64,000 nucleotides of DNA from Serendipita indica DSM 11827 (Eukaryota > Basidiomycota > Agaricomycetes > Sebacinales > Serendipitaceae): NCBI GenBank assembly GCA_910890315.1, contig CAJVGD010000005.1:1302001-1366000 (forward strand). The letters are read 5' to 3'. This document shows, piece by piece, positions 23,996-37,369 of the stretch. Under the pieces are notes generated by a model. It saw only the letters and a program-made list of their open reading frames with translations, did no database searches and was not told where the DNA came from. Numbering within the stretch: the stretch's first letter is position 1; each line of letters starts with the position of its first letter. The translations under genes and the position numbers were made by a program.

Positions 23996-25284
23996 GGTGT
24001 ATACGGTTGAGAGAGATAAAGGGGAGGGAAAAGATGTGACCTGCGGCGAGGATGAGCACACGGCGCCTTATATCTGTTGGCAAGGTCGGTCGCCCACACA
24101 AGAGACGGGGAGGGGGGAGAGCCTTTCAAGTGCGGCAAGAGCGCAGTACCATGCAGCCCTTTAAGAATTGTCGATTGTGAGACTACCACATTGCGGCTAC
24201 GGGCTTTCACCATTCAAAACCTTGAAGGCGGATCCCGTCGAATTCAGCCGCTCACCTCCCCGCAACCGCGTGTTTGAGATCGTTCGCCCACTCGTACGTT
24301 TCTCTGCAGGTCGACGTTCGTCTGGGAACAGTGTAATCTTCCATCGATACCCCGATGGCCAACGCGTGTTCTGCGACTGCACCAGAGGAGCCCCACACGG
24401 AAACAATCCTTTGAGCACGATACCGTGGTCAGCTGCTAGGAAACTGATCCGCCATGCTAAGGATGGCATCCTTGGCCTTTTTTCCCGAGGGGCGCTGATG
24501 CGACGGCGATATCCTTCCTAGGAGGCCTTGATTGACCGTAAGTCAATAGGGGTGCTTGTTCATCTGATCCTGAGCTTCTTGCCATAGTCTGAATCCCTGA
24601 GAGCTTCGTCATGAAAGTGGTACGTACTATGTCCGGCTACACGCCTTGTGCTCGCAGCATGGCAAGGCTCGACCACAGGGTAGCGGCGAGGTTTACAGCG
24701 GCGAGCGCCTACGACGACGACTCAGATAAGCTAGAGAGCAATCTGGTCGTCTCTCCTCGCAGGCTGCAGCCTTGTGTCAACCGCCACCAACGACAGGGGA
24801 CTGGCCCTCTCCCAGCCACTTCGGGTGTGCGTTCGTTGTAGATTTGTGTCGTTAAAGGCTTCTCCGATGCGAGGTGACATCATGGAGGCCTGATTGTGTT
24901 TGTACCCTCTCTCTATTCGACAACTCGCATCGCGCCTGGTGGCTCATTGAAGATAGCTGCATTTACACGCGGAAACCATGCGTAGTGACGCTAGAGGCTA
25001 ATAGAGTTTTAGATCTGCAGCAGCCTTAACGCATTTGACCTGGGCTCCATTGACGACGTGAAGGATTTGGGCAAAACCATGCTGAACAGGGGGATATGCA
25101 CAAGTATGATATCCATTTCTGAATCAAAACTGTTAGAAGCTCTTGTTTAGGTCGGAGTGGGTGCTTGAAAGTAGGGCGTCAGGCCGACGTTGCAACTTGC
25201 CTCTTCACCACTTTAGGGGCTAGTCCATGCTCGGTTCCAGTACACTCTAGTCATTTCGTCAAAATCCGTTTCTAGAATTGTATC
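23996..25284. other. 1.3-kb intergenic region
   Basis: Only unsupported open frames are seen, including 24168-24521 and 24611-24841 on the plus strand. Neither has a recognisable motif or neighbouring exons. The sequence just before 25285 should hold the DPH1 promoter. No repeats or RNA genes were noticed. Confidence 0.4.
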
Positions 25285-27139
25285 ATGGCTACGCTACACA
25301 CCGAGCCACCCTCAGGGAGCATCCGTGCGCAGGATGACCAACCGCGAACAGCGCCTGAAGCTTCTGCGCAAGATTTGGCTGGAAAAGGGAGGGCAACCGC
25401 ATCAAAACCCAAAAAACGTTTTGTGGGCAAGTCTACGGGGCCATCAGGTTCTGGAGCCAAAGGGAGCCCCTCCTCCCCGCGTGGAATTCTGCATACATCC
25501 GTACCACCAGAGATCCTTCAGGATTCACTCTTGAATGAGGCCATTGCGCAAAACCTGCCCAGCAACTACCAATTTGAGATGCACAAGACAATCTGGAACA
25601 TCCGGAAATGGGATTGCAAGATGGTGGGGCTTCAGATGCCAGAGGGACTGCTCATGTGGGCGTGCATCCTCAGCGATATTATCGAACGGTGCGCTCGCCT
25701 TGTCCTCGCTACTCCAACGCGCTAGGCAAAAGTCGTCACTGACCCCGAGTGCTCAGCTTCACCTCTGCACAGACCGTGATACTCGGAGACGTAACATATG
25801 GAGCATGCTGTATTGATGACTACACGGCCCTCGCACTAGGATGCGACATGTTGGTTCACTATGGCCACTCCTGCCTCGTTCCAATCGACGTCACCACCAT
25901 ACGAACGCTCTACGTCTTTGTGGAGATCTCAATCGACTCTGAACATCTCGTGCGCACCATCCGACGCAACTTTCCAAGCAACAGGGACGATTTTCTGCGC
26001 GAGGTTGTCCACCAACAACACGATGGATCCGCGCAGGGGCCTGAAGCAACGCCCATTGGTACGGTGATTGCCGGTCGACGGAGGATTGAAGGGAGTCAGC
26101 CTGAGAAAAAGCCGACGGCCGTGGAGCTCGAGAACGGTGGGACCTCTGCTGATTTGGCTACAGTCGGCCAGGAGCACACGCGACTGGCGTTGGTGTCGAC
26201 TATTCAGTTTTCAGCCGCGTTGAATAAGCTCAAGGAAGATCTGTCGGCAGGGCTTGTGCTGGACGGGAAACCGACCGACACCGAGCAGGAGCAGAGTGGT
26301 AGCACCGTCGCTCACTATGATCCTAACGTGGATTTGGACTCTGGCGTGTATAGCGTCTCTGTTCCGCGTTCCAAGCCGCTGAGCCCAGGAGAGATACTGG
26401 GATGTACGGCGCCGAGACTCAAGGACGTCGATGCCATACTGTATGTCCTATACTCATAGATAATTTGACTTTAGTAACTGGACTTCACAGATATCTCGCA
26501 GACGGTCGTTTTCATTTGGAGGCCATTATGATCGCCAATCCGACGGTTCCTGCGTTTCGATATGACCCCTATTCCAAAAAGCTAACACGAGAGTACTATG
26601 ACCATGAAGAGATGCGGGCGGTTCGTGGTACAGCCGTGACAACTGCAAAGGCCTCACTCCCTGGTGACGCTTCTCAGACTGTCTGGGGCGTCGTGTTGGG
26701 AACCTTGGGTCGCCAGGGATCTCTGCGTCAAATGGAGGCCATTCTCCGGCAGCTGGATACGTATGGGGAGGATACTGGCACCTCGAATCGCATACCCTAC
26801 ATGCCTATCCTCCTATCCGAGCTCAGCCCTGCAAAGCTCTCACTGTTCAATGATGGGTCTCAAGGGAATATCACTACCTTTATTCAAACGTCGTGCCCAA
26901 GACTATCCATCGACTGGGGGTATGCGTTTGAGCGACCGTTGTTGAGCCCGTACGAGGCAGCGGTCGTACTGGGCAGAGCGAGGGGTTGGGACGACAATGT
27001 AGAGGATGACACAGGTTCCATGGCGAACTCGGCGATTCGCGGAGTGTATCCCATGGACTTTTACGAGGCAGGGAGTGTTTGGGCGACGAGTCGCCTCAAG
27101 GGCAGAGACACTGTATGGCCGCTACAGATAGCTGTATAG
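25285..27139 (+). CDS. DPH1: DPH1, 2-(3-amino-3-carboxypropyl)histidine synthase subunit 1
   Basis: With Dph2 it forms the [4Fe-4S] radical-SAM-type enzyme for the first step of diphthamide synthesis on elongation factor 2. It starts MATLHTEPPSGSIRAQDDQP at 25285. Family blocks are QNLPSNYQFEMHKTIWNIRK, VGLQMPEGLLMWACILSDII, an intron at about 25691-25760, then VILGDVTYGACCIDDYTALA and CDMLVHYGHSCLVPID. The three cluster cysteines appear in GACCIDD, GCTAP (near 26401) and TSCPRLSIDWGYAF (near 26890). A second intron lies near 26443-26490 between DVDAIL and YLADGRFHLEAIMIANP. The insert between 26000 and 26330 is longer and Gln/Glu-rich. The C-terminal exon ends LQIAV at 27139. Confidence 0.93.
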
Positions 27140-27194
27140 ACGATGCTCAGAAGGGATTGTTCGGTTGAGGGGTCCGTGTGCTCATCTCTTGCTT

Positions 27195-27839
27195 ATGACC
27201 ACGTCGGGTAATGACAAGACCCCCGCGGTAGAACCCCATGACGATCAAGGAATCCGTCTCTACGTGAACGTTCATCCTAGGGTTTTTATTCTACCCACTG
27301 TGGGGGCTTTCTTAGGCCTAGGAACTGGTTTGTCTCTCATTGGCGTGTCGACGACAACGTATATTAACATGAGTTCAAGGCATGATTCAGGGTGCTAGAG
27401 CAGCGCAACTGCGATATCTGGCTGAAAATGCACATAACCCGCCGCGAACGGTGCAAGGCTGGTACTTTTACAACAAGACGAAAAACTACCGGATGATGTG
27501 GGCCGGACTGCGAGAAGGAGCAAAGACTGGAGTGAGTTTTGTCACATATAGTGTGTATTTCTCATCATATCCACTTGGCAGGCAAAGGTGGGCTCGTTTG
27601 GACTGCTGTGGGGTGGAATTGAGGAAGCTGTCCTTCGGATCGCTCCCGGGATGGAACCTGTCAAGGAGCTGATTGCGGGGACAAGCTCTTCTATGCTATT
27701 TGCAGCAGCGGGCCGTTTGAATCTGCATGGGAGCGGACGGATTGTGATCCTGGGGACGGCAATGGGTGGCGCAATGAGCCTTGTGCGCAAGGCGCAGGAA
27801 AAGGTCGGGGACAAGATCAAAGAGGCAAGAACGCCCTAA
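27195..27839 (+). CDS. Tim17/22/23-fold membrane protein, TIMMDC1-like
   Basis: Probably a mitochondrial inner-membrane protein. It starts MTTSGNDKTPAVEPHDDQG at 27195. The chain HPRVFILPTVGAFLGLGTG joins, across a short intron ending at 27378, to MIQGARAAQLRYLAENAHNP. It then runs WAGLREGAKTG, a second intron, and AKVGSFGLLWGGIEEAVLRI, MLFAAAGRLNLHGSGRIVIL and GTAMGGAMSLVRKA. The repeated Gly-rich helices and the order of segments resemble TIMMDC1, a complex I assembly factor of the Tim17 family. The match is by pattern only. About 180 residues, stop at 27837-27839. It lies 55 bp after DPH1 on the same strand. Confidence 0.6.
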
Positions 27840-28116
27840 CTGGTCGTCGTCCGTGCGTCCGTGAATGGGTCCGGGGGGTCGGGCGAACCTTGGGCGATTG
27901 CGCCGTCTCCCTGGTTAGTCATGCCAACTGTCGAGCAGAAGAATTAGGGAATTGGAGTTTGTATTCGCCACGATAAGAGCTGGGTGCATGGAGGCGCCAT
28001 GATCTCAGTATAGGGCCTGCCGAATCCCCGTAAGAGTGGAGCTGCGTGCTAAGCAAACTTGAACTCTGCTTCGACAGTCGATTTTAAAGTCTTATTTTGG
28101 GACTTTTTAGCACTAG

Positions 28117-30983
28117 ATGTCCCGTGCAGAAACCGGCAGACGGCAGTCTCTCCTCGGTGGCATCTCGAATATCAGTAGCATGCTCAAGTTTGGCTGGAAC
28201 CAGCCTCCCGCGTCTCCTGGAGCGTCTCTGGGACACAAACACCAGCCTTCGGTGGACTCTCAGATCACTCCAAAGGCAGAAACACCCAATCCGTTTGATA
28301 CTGTGGCCACAAAGCCAGCTGGGGGAGCGACGCACGGTAGATAGTAAAATCCAATAATGTTATTGACTCATTAAAATCCTCAGGAACCTCCACTACGCCG
28401 CTCGCACTCACCCCGACAGGTGGTATTCAGAGCTTGCCGACTACCCAGCTCACACTGAACCCACCGACATTTGATCTCCAACTGCCTACTAAGATTAAAG
28501 GTGTAAAAACAACAGTACAAGCCTCGAACAATCTTCCTCCCACAAATTCTGCCCCCCAAGCCATGCAGGCCGCGACCAAGGCGTCGATAACCGCACCACG
28601 AGGTCAGCTACATGTCAAGCTCATCCAAGCCCGTGGTCTTGCAGTCAAATCTGCTCTTTCCCGGCCCTATGTCGTCGTCGTCTACGAGCAAAACGAGTTT
28701 ATCAGCCGCGAGCCAACACACGAGGGCGAGAAGGAGGTAAAGGGCAGGCCAAATCCGCTCAGCAGGCAATCGAGTAGCGTCAATGTAACTGCTAATACGA
28801 CTACACCCCCCAGGAGCTCCGCCATGGACGTTCTAGGCGGCATCCAGCGCGCATTCGATATCAAGCCTAGAAACTCTCCACCCAAAGAGGGCGATATCAC
28901 GCCAAAGGGTGACCCCTCCACTGGCGCCCGTGACACCACTCACGGTGGCCAGAGTGGCCAGAGCTCGAGCAGATCCTCGTCTGGCAGTTCGGGCGGATCC
29001 AAAGTCGTCAAAGACCAGCAGTCTACTACCCCACAGTCGATATACGACGCGACCAACCCCGTTTGGAAGCACCAGGTTTCTTTGTGAGTCTGCGCCTTTG
29101 CTCCTTGATACTGGACCCGGACATGCGCGGCGGAAGCTCCAGGCGAGCAGCCGATTGCGACTTGTGACCAAGCGCCACTCTAATCCGCGCAACGGTTTCT
29201 CTCAAATATCATTGGAAGAGACAATTGCTGACGCCCAATCTTTTCCTTATCGCTGCTGGCCTTCTACCCGCTCCGCCCTTTAGCGACGTCACGTCGGAGC
29301 GCTCGATTCTCTACCTCAACATCTATGACCGCAAATACGAGGGCGTTGAGGGATATCTGGGTACAGTCGAGATCAAACCTGCACTTGTACACGACCACCC
29401 AGTAGATGTCTGGCACAAGCTCGAATCGCATGGAACCGTCGACGCCAAACACCCCATCACGGGCGAGCTCCGGGTCCAGATCACATATGAGCAATCCCTC
29501 ACAAAGCGCTCGCTCACCCCTCGCGACTTTGATATTCTCAAATTGGTCGGCAAGGGCACCTTTGGCCGAGTCTTCCAGGTTCGCAAGAAGGATACCAGGA
29601 GGATATACGCAATGAAGGTCCTGAGCAAAAAGGAGATTGTTGCCAAAAAGGAGGTGGCCCATACCATTGGTGAACGCAAGATTCTCCAACGCAGTCTCGA
29701 GTCACCCTTCCTCGTTGGCCTCAAGTTTAGCTTCCAGACGGAATCCGAACTCTTCCTTGTCACAGACTTTAAGAGCGGAGGAGAATTGTTCTGGCATTTG
29801 CAGAGAGAGTCCCGCTTCTCAGAGGAGAGGGCTCGTTTCTACATTGCGGAACTGACGTTGGCACTGGAACATCTACACAAGCACGATATTGTCTATCGCG
29901 ACTTAAAGCCGGAAAACATTTTGCTCGATGCCACAGGCCACGTTGCGCTCTGCGACTTTGGCCTAAGCAAGCCCGATCTCCCAGCAAACCAGCTCACCAA
30001 CACGTTCTGTGGCACAACAGAGTATCTGGCCCCAGAAATCTTACTGGACGATCTCGGATATAGCAAAATGGTCGATTTCTGGAGCCTGGGCGTCTTGCTG
30101 TTTGAGATGCTCTGCGGTTGGAGTCCATTCTACAACGAGGACACTCAAGTGATGTACCGCAACATTTGCTACGGCAAGATCAAATTCCCACGCAACACCG
30201 TTAGCGAAGACGGAAAGTTGTTCGTCAAGGGAGTAAGTGATGACCAATTCATTACCCCACAAACCTGACTTCTTTATGCAGCTTTTGAACCGTGTGCCTG
30301 CGAATCGGCTTGGTTCAAAGGGGGATGCTGCCGAGTTGAAGGCGCATCCCTTCTTCTCATGCATCGACTGGGTGGCCCTGTCCCGCAAAGAAGTCACCCC
30401 ACCATTCAAGCCGTCTGTCGAGTCGGATGAATGCACGGCAAACTTTGACCCCGAGTTCACGTCGGCCGATCTCAACGAGGTTGGGGTCGACTATTGGGAC
30501 GAAGAAGAAGCCCAGCTCGTCGATAGCGCCTCGGGTCAACGATTGTACAATGGACCAGCTGGTAGCGAGCCAATGTTTGGCTTTGGGAGCGTCGCACCTG
30601 ACGGTGCGATCGACGTACTCACACCAATCGGAAGTGCGCAACCGCAGCCTATTCTACCCACCGTCGTCAAGCAGGCCAAGAAGAAGCGCAGTAGTAGTCC
30701 AATCTCACGCAGCTTGCAAGAAAAGTTCCGCGGGTTCAGCTACACTGCGTCGGAAAGTTTTGACCAGGATGGCTACAGCGGCTTGCGGGCGCGTATGAGG
30801 GAAGAAGATGAGATGGAGAGATTGCGCGAGATTGAGGGTCAAGCGCATGCGGAAGCTGTCGGCGATGAGGAGATACCAATTGCCAGCAGCAGCCCTCAAC
30901 AGCAACCAGCGGCACTCGCGGGCGCATTTGGTGAAGCGGAAGAAGCAATGAGGAGGATGAACATTGGTGCACAGAGATACTAG
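28117..30983 (+). CDS. SCH9: SCH9-type AGC kinase with C2 domain
   Basis: A Ser/Thr kinase downstream of TORC1 controlling growth and stress response. It starts MSRAETGRRQSLLGGISNIS at 28117. A low-complexity N-terminus is followed by a C2 domain: RGQLHVKLIQARGLAVKSAL, RPYVVVVYEQNEFISREP, then NPVWKHQVSF split by a 200-nt intron (29084-29283), and DVTSERSILYLNIYDR. The kinase domain begins RDFDILKLVGKGTFGRVFQV, with YAMKVLSKKEI (Lys), YRDLKPENILLDATG (catalytic loop), CDFGLSK, the activation loop NTFCGTTEYLAPEIL, and LLNRVPANRLG. The tail carries a turn-type LTPIGS and the hydrophobic motif FRGFSY near 30730, the known TORC1 site type. About 850 residues. All key kinase residues are present. 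Confidence 0.93.
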
Positions 30984-31363
30984 ACGACTTGGCCCCACGC
31001 ACGCTTATTTTTCTTTCGACTTATGCCCCAACCTCACACCTGGTCGCATCTGGTCCTCGGTTTCCCATCGCTGGATCCGTCTGTGTCTGTATTCTCATAT
31101 ACTAGTATACTAACCTAAACGCTCCGCTTGACTCATCGAGGTGGACGTCCGCTTACGACCCCCCTCTCCTCCCCTGGCATTTGGCGTCGATGCTTCGGTC
31201 TAGTTCTGAACAACTGTTATCTTAGATTCCATTATCGTGTCAAAATAAGCAAAAGTCAATTTCAGCCTGATTGTTTGTCATCTCTCTTGTGAGCGTCCAC
31301 TGACATACCTTGGCCCTCTACTCTACGACCTCTCGATAGTCTGCCTTCAGCTGGACCATTATT
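30984..31363. other. SCH9 3' flank and VPS52 upstream region
   Basis: 380 bp between tandem genes. It is pyrimidine-rich with no open frame of note, and probably holds the SCH9 terminator and the VPS52 promoter. Confidence 0.45.
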
Positions 31364-33617
31364 ATGTCCTCTTCAACAACTAGAACTGATGTTTCCTTCT
31401 GTGGGTGAAGACTTGACATCAACTTTGGTTATACCGCCCATTCTCATCGTTCATCTGGGCAGACAGGACAAAAACTGCAGAGTTTGTTGAGCTACATAAT
31501 CAAGTAGAGGTATCTACACATCCTATAGCCAAATATACCGTCAATATGTTAGGAGCACCACGATCAGGACTGACAAACGTCCACGTAGACTAGCCTTGCT
31601 CTGCTGCAGAACCTGGAATCCTTTCTCTCGACATTTCAGCATGATCTCAAGTCTGTTGCTGGCCAAATATCGGAGCTCCAGCAGCGAAGTCAGGATATCG
31701 ACGAGCGGCTCAAGGGACGAAAGGCATGGATATTCCTTCTTTTGAAGTATTACCGTCTGAGGGCCTTGCAGAAAATTGAAAAGCCCCTGGGGAGCTTGAT
31801 TGCAGATCTTACTATCCCACCTGAACTTGCGACGCTGCTCCTTGACACTAACGTTGGCGAACCATGGATAGAAGCTGTCGCGCAATTCGAGGAGAAATTG
31901 GACGCCATCAAATCACGTGGGCGAGTCAAGGCGTCGAAAGATTTAGGCGAAGTTGCACAAGCTCTGGGGATTGTGGTGCGTACATAGAGACATTCGTACC
32001 TGGTTTCTGAAGGTTTCCCCTGCGATAGATTGGTACCAAACTACGTTCATTCTTCTTAGCACTACTGCAGCCGATTCGTACCAACATGAGCACCAATATG
32101 CAGGTGTTACAGACCTCAGTCCTTCTCAAATACAAAAACTTGTTCAAATATCTTCAGCGCAATCATCCAACGGTTGCTGCAGAGCTCCAGCGAGCATATA
32201 CAGGGACTGCACGGACCTACTACGAGACTGGGTTCCGTCGGTACATCCGGAGTCTTACAACTATCAAGGTAGGCTTTTCGCTGTAGATTTGTCTCGTCTA
32301 AAGCACTATAGGGGCGATCTGGCGAACCCTTTGAACTTGTTGGCTCTACAAGCGAGAAAGTGGAAACCGCTTTGAATGTCGCACATCTGGAGTATGCGTC
32401 CCTAGAGGGACCCGCGGTCACGATGGCATTCATGGCAGACGATAGCAAATATGTGAGTCGTGCGGTCTGCCCACTTCAGACGCTGATAACCAGTAGAAAG
32501 AACCGGTTGAAGCGCTCTTCCGCTCTTTGATGATTGTCCTGATGGACAACGCGACAGCAGAATTATCGTTCATTCGCCAATTTTTCGATAGGGAAGAGCG
32601 TTCAGAAGCAAAGAGTGCCGCGTCTTCATCTTCTGTCATTGCAGAGGACGAAGCCCCAGAAGGAACGCAGGCGTCATCCGTTGCGGATCATAAACGGCAG
32701 GGATCTGCGGCTGGACATCGTAGGACGTCGTCGACCTCGAGTATGGTGTCTGTACGGAGTGCAATCCTGAGGCGCCAACGGGAAGAGGAAGCGTACTTTG
32801 CAGGAATATGGAAACAAGTAATGGAGCCCATTTTACAGTATACCGACGTAAGCTCTGCACTTCACCAACAGTCCTTGAAATACTGACCGATCCAGGCTTT
32901 CCTTCAATCCATAGTCACCCCCTCCCTTCTTGATCCCAAGCCTTCGGTTGTCCCCATCCTCACCATGATCCGTCTCAACGAAGCTGTGTACAGGGAGACG
33001 GGAAGACGTTCATGCCCGCCACTCGAGGGTTTCCTAATTGGTGTTCGAATGAAGCTTTGGCCGCTCTTCCAGACCGAGATGGGGGCACATGTCGAGAGCT
33101 TGAAAAAATTGGCTGATGCTGCAACGGGTTCCATGCTCGTTCGGGGGAATGTACGGGATCCAGTCGTCCGTGCAGTAAGTCCTTCAGTCAAGTCCATCAT
33201 GTCTGACATGATACCAGGCCGCTCAGCGTTATGCTATTTTGTTCAGTGCGATAGTTGCGCTACTCGACGAGGATGACGAACCCATGCTATTCCTCAAGTA
33301 GGCAAAGACTTGCTTTCGAGACTAAGGCTAACGTCTTTTACAGTCTGAGCCGTCTCAGACAGGAATTGACAAGACTAATCTCTGTTCAAGCAGGCAAAGT
33401 CCGCGATCAAACTCAGAAGGCAATCTACCTATCAACAACATATGAGGCCATTCTTCAAACTCTGAGCGTGAGTCGTTCTCTTCCTTTATAGCTCCTTACT
33501 CAATGCATTCAGATGGTGGCAAGGCCAACCGTTCACCCGAAGATGCAGACAGAGACAGCATTCTGGAGGGAAAGAGAAGAGGAAGCACGTCGGCGGATTG
33601 CGTCTACGCAGGGATAA
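31364..33617 (+). CDS. VPS52: VPS52, GARP complex subunit
   Basis: Tethering-complex subunit for endosome-to-Golgi traffic. A likely start MSSSTTRTDVSF at 31364 joins after a short intron to RTKTAEFVELHNQVE, and after a second intron (about 31508-31586) to TSLALLQNLESFLSTFQHDL, ISELQQRSQDIDERLKGRKA and IEKPLGSLIADLTIPPELAT with TNVGEPWIEAVAQFEEKL, the family signature. Later exons give LLKYKNLFKYLQRNHPTVAA, YYETGFRRYIRSLTTIK and EPVEALFRSLMIVLMDNATA-like segments, then MIRLNEAVYRETGRRSCPPL. It ends EAFWREREEEARRRIASTQG-like, stop at 33615-33617. The N-terminal coiled coil is shorter than in yeast. About nine short introns. It converges on EFR3, about 200 bp between stops. Confidence 0.87.
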
Positions 33618-33819
33618 AGCTATGAGACGACTCTATATTATCCGGAGAATAGTAAAGAATATTTAGGGCGGACGATGTGGCTAATAAGGGGGCTCCGCGA
33701 GTGAAGCATCTTTCTTTGGCTTCTCTATGTCGAGCTGCGGTGCCTCTTGTTGAGCAGGAGGGAACGGCGTTCGCAAGAGTTTGGTCCCACTACTGCTTTG
33801 TTTTCCGATGCCTAACTTG

Positions 33820-36800
33820 TTAAGGAACGTCACGAACTTCACTTGGTTGCGCCCGTCGGCCCTTGCTTTTGATGCGGCTAATTGCCAATGGTTCCGGGTG
33901 GTTGCGCTTATCAAAGTGCCTCGCTATACTCGATGCGCGTTCGACTGTAGAGGAGAGGGATGCTGTGGCTAGTGCAGGGTTCGACACGCTCCCGCGTCCA
34001 AGCGCCTCCTTGAGGTCTCCCACGCCAACGCCTCCATGAGTTGAACGCGCAAGGCTTGCCAACGACATGTTGTCTTTGTGCATGAAAGCGGGTGAGAGCT
34101 TCAGGAATGGAGTCTCTCCCCTAAGAATTTCTTGTGTAGAGGAATGCTCAACCGCTACAAAGATCAGCACGGCAACGGGCGCAGAAACAAGATAACTCAC
34201 AATCTTTGAGAGCACCTTCAACTGACCATTCAATCATGAATCGTCGCAGCAAGCTTTGTCGATCTAGACCAGTAATCGACTGCAAGCCAGAGCTCGATGC
34301 CAACGCAGGAAGTATGGCTTCTGTATCAATTAGACCACAATCTTCGACAACCTCTACCTGGACGATTTGAGAGACCGAAGTACGTGGCTCTTTTACTTTG
34401 AGATCCACGGGTGGAACCTGAGAAATGTCCGGAATCGTCGGTGGATTGAGAGAGCTGAGAGCCTAAAAGAAGGAATGAGGACAAAATCTTTGCTAGGATG
34501 GTGATATTACCTTGGTAGCTTTGTCTACGACTGTTGGACTGTCCCAGACATGGCCGATTGCGATCCAGATATGGCAGACTAGCTCCCGTATCGCCTTCGA
34601 GTTGCTCATTTTTGCGTCCTTCGACGATCTTCTAGTTGCTTGTTCCAAAGCAAGCAACATGGGAACCCCTGTCAAGACGGCTCGACAAGGGACTTGCTGG
34701 TGGGTACATATGAGGATTTCCCTCAAATATGTAAAGTCTGTTGGCGTGGCCATGACACCAACTTGCGGTCCTTCTAACAGGCTCAGTGCGACTGAGAGTT
34801 TACGGGTGCCATTTTGGTGGTGATTGCTTCTCCTGCGACCAGACTCCATAGGCGAAATGGGCGATACTTCCCCAGCTCCAGGTGCAGAAGCAATTGTCGA
34901 CGTAGCCGAAGCGGCGGTCATGGGGGGCTCGCCAACAGGGCTGCCGGGCCGACTTGGGGGTTTGACCACAAAGTCAATGGCAATTGGATGCGATGTATCA
35001 GGGCTCGGAAGATTGGAGGTCGAAGGCGGGATGACGTTGATCTTTCCGGGGAGCGCTGTATCGATAGGGTCTTGTTGCTTCAAACGAGCTGAGAGTGAGG
35101 AAGCTTGATTTCCACCAGTCGATGTAGCGAGTGTGTATATGGTCGCGTGTAGTGCATTGAGGAAACGGCTGACTGGGTCAGACGCGAGGATAGACGGTCG
35201 ACTCGAAACCTTGAAATCTGGATCCACAACAATCTTCACACGTCGATGGAGTATGTTCTCAGAGTTTTCTTCCACTTGGACAAACGGTTCACGCTTGACC
35301 TCTTTCTGCACGAAGGAGGCTAAGCCCCTCGCATACATGGCCCGAATTCCATGATTGGATTCGCACAGCAGCGCTAGAGTTTCCTGCCATGACTCTGGGC
35401 TCACTTTATTACGGCGTGCTGCTCGAATAGAAGTAGAGGTGGCCTCGCTCGGTGGACGATCTCCTTCAGTCGCATTTGATGATGGTGGAACCTCGTCATC
35501 CTGTAACAATTTCTCCTTGTACTTTGCAGCGTGTCGATCGGCTGCCTCGGTCAGACCAGAAAGACAGCAGATCAGACACTTTAATGCGGACTCGCGAGCT
35601 GCCTCGTTTCCCCCACGTCCACGCCCAAGCACGCCATTGACTTGGACGTTGACTAGACGGGCTACTACCTCTTCTGCCAGGTCATGAATCTGATCTGCAT
35701 AGTAGACATGCGTTCCAAGGGATGAAATGCACTCGACAAGCGGGACGAGGAGACCATCCTCCGAGTCTATACTGACCCGTCGTAATAACACGGCCATGAG
35801 GCTCGAAATAATATCAGAAGTGGAGATATTGATGAGCGGAGTCGGCGAGTTGAAGATGGAAGTGAGCATCTCGACCAACGCGAAGTGCTTGGGTGAAGGC
35901 GACGGTGAATCTTGAATGGCAATCAACTGATCCACAAGCTGATTGGGAATCGCATATCGATATTGGTACTGTGTCCATTCAACTGTCCGCTCTGCGTACG
36001 ACTTGGCAATCGAAGGGTTTTCCCACATCTTGGCTTCATGAATACTTTGCAAGATTGCATCAAAGACGGTGGCAACTTGGGTTCCATTGCACCGGCCCAG
36101 TAGCGTCCTTAGAGCTCGAAGTGATGCATTGACGACGTCTGAAAGTTCAGGTCCTTTTTGCCCGTCGACGTGGATGTGTATCGAAGGCGCTCTCCTATCC
36201 ATAACTGGGCGCGGCTGAAACTCTGAGAGATACGGAGAATTTGGAGACGGATCCGCAGCTACGGCTGTAGATCTGACCACACCATTAGTTTGTATGTCAA
36301 GGAGCTGGAGTTAATGAACGCACTCTGTCTTCAAAGCGTCGGCACCAGCTTCATGCAGAGATACGAGTAACGCAGGGATGGTAATCTTGACTTGCTTGGT
36401 AAACTCTGGTGCGGCGCCATAGAACGCGTCGGATGAAACGGCAGAGGTCAGGGCTGCAATACCAATCAGCCGCATCCTGTGACAAGTATAAGTACGGGAT
36501 TTGCTGTCACACATGATGCGCGCTACCGATTGACATGTTCGGAATCCTTTCCCGTAGTCTTGCATCGTTCATGGAAGATATTGAGCACGGCAAAGTAATC
36601 GTTTGTAGAGCGGAGGTCCGGTCCTATTAGCTGGCCGTCTGTGTAGGTTGCCCAGGCCGTAAACTGTACACAAGGGTCTGAGCACTTTTACTCGTGGGTC
36701 AAAACGCGGACGTACCAAACTGGCGACTCTGGCTTGGAGCTCCAAGTCGTTTGGAATGGACACAAGAGCCTCTCTGACAGCAGAGAGGAGCATTCTAGTG

Positions 36801-37265
36801 AACAACCCAACGTCTCGCTTGCATTCGTTTGTGATGGCTTTGAATATAGAAATAGTAACAAGGAGCTGTCTGGCTCATCTGTTAGCTCTCCTCGTTTATT
36901 TTCGTGCAAGGTAAATGTCACATACGCTCTTGCTCGCGCATTCCCAGTTCTGGCCTTCCGCGCTTCTGAGTTGGCGCGTTTCTCAAGCTCTAAGCCGAGT
37001 TTTGCAAGCTTTCCTGACGATTCTAAATCGTGTGAGCCGATGAATATCTCCAGACATGCCCATGGGCTATTCACACACCAGCTTTATTCGAAGCGTAATA
37101 CGTCAGACGAGACAATTCCTGAGGCAATGGTTGAAATGTCGAGCCAGAAGCGACGAGAGCTGATGAAGAAGGGTAGCATGCGTTGATCAGCTGTACATGA
37201 TGCGGCGTGAATGGCGCGAAAAGCGAGGACATGGAGGAGTCGAAGTTTGTGTGGAGGTCGCTCAT
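33820..37265 (-). CDS. EFR3: EFR3, plasma-membrane anchor of PI4-kinase
   Basis: A HEAT-repeat protein that recruits PI4-kinase (Stt4 in yeast) with Ypp1 to the plasma membrane. It starts MSDLHTNFDSS at 37263-37265; a second ATG at 37230-37232 gives MSSLFAPFTPHHVQLINACY, closer to the usual family start. Exons then give KLAKLGLELEKRANSEARKA, FTRMLLSAVREALVSIPNDL, MRLIGIAALTSAVSSDAFYG and the long exon 34493-36280 with SLRALRTLLGRCNGTQVATV and ESNHGIRAMYARGLASFVQK. A Ser/Pro-rich stretch precedes the C-terminal part. The last exon reads SSTVERASSIARHFDKRN and stops at 33820. A further open frame at 33681-33914 overlaps it, but no in-phase splice was found. About 1,000 residues. Confidence 0.85.
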
Positions 37266-37369
37266 TCGACTTCTGGAGCAATAGGAAAAATTGTCGGATA
37301 AATCAGAGTGTGTTTACAATATATTACAATACATTTACATTAGCTTACATCGAGGATCAAAGGCCAGTA

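Noticed and set aside
33681-33914. alternative EFR3 C-terminal frame
   Set aside because: Protein-like, but no splice keeps phase from the preceding exon; the plain frame stopping at 33820 was kept.
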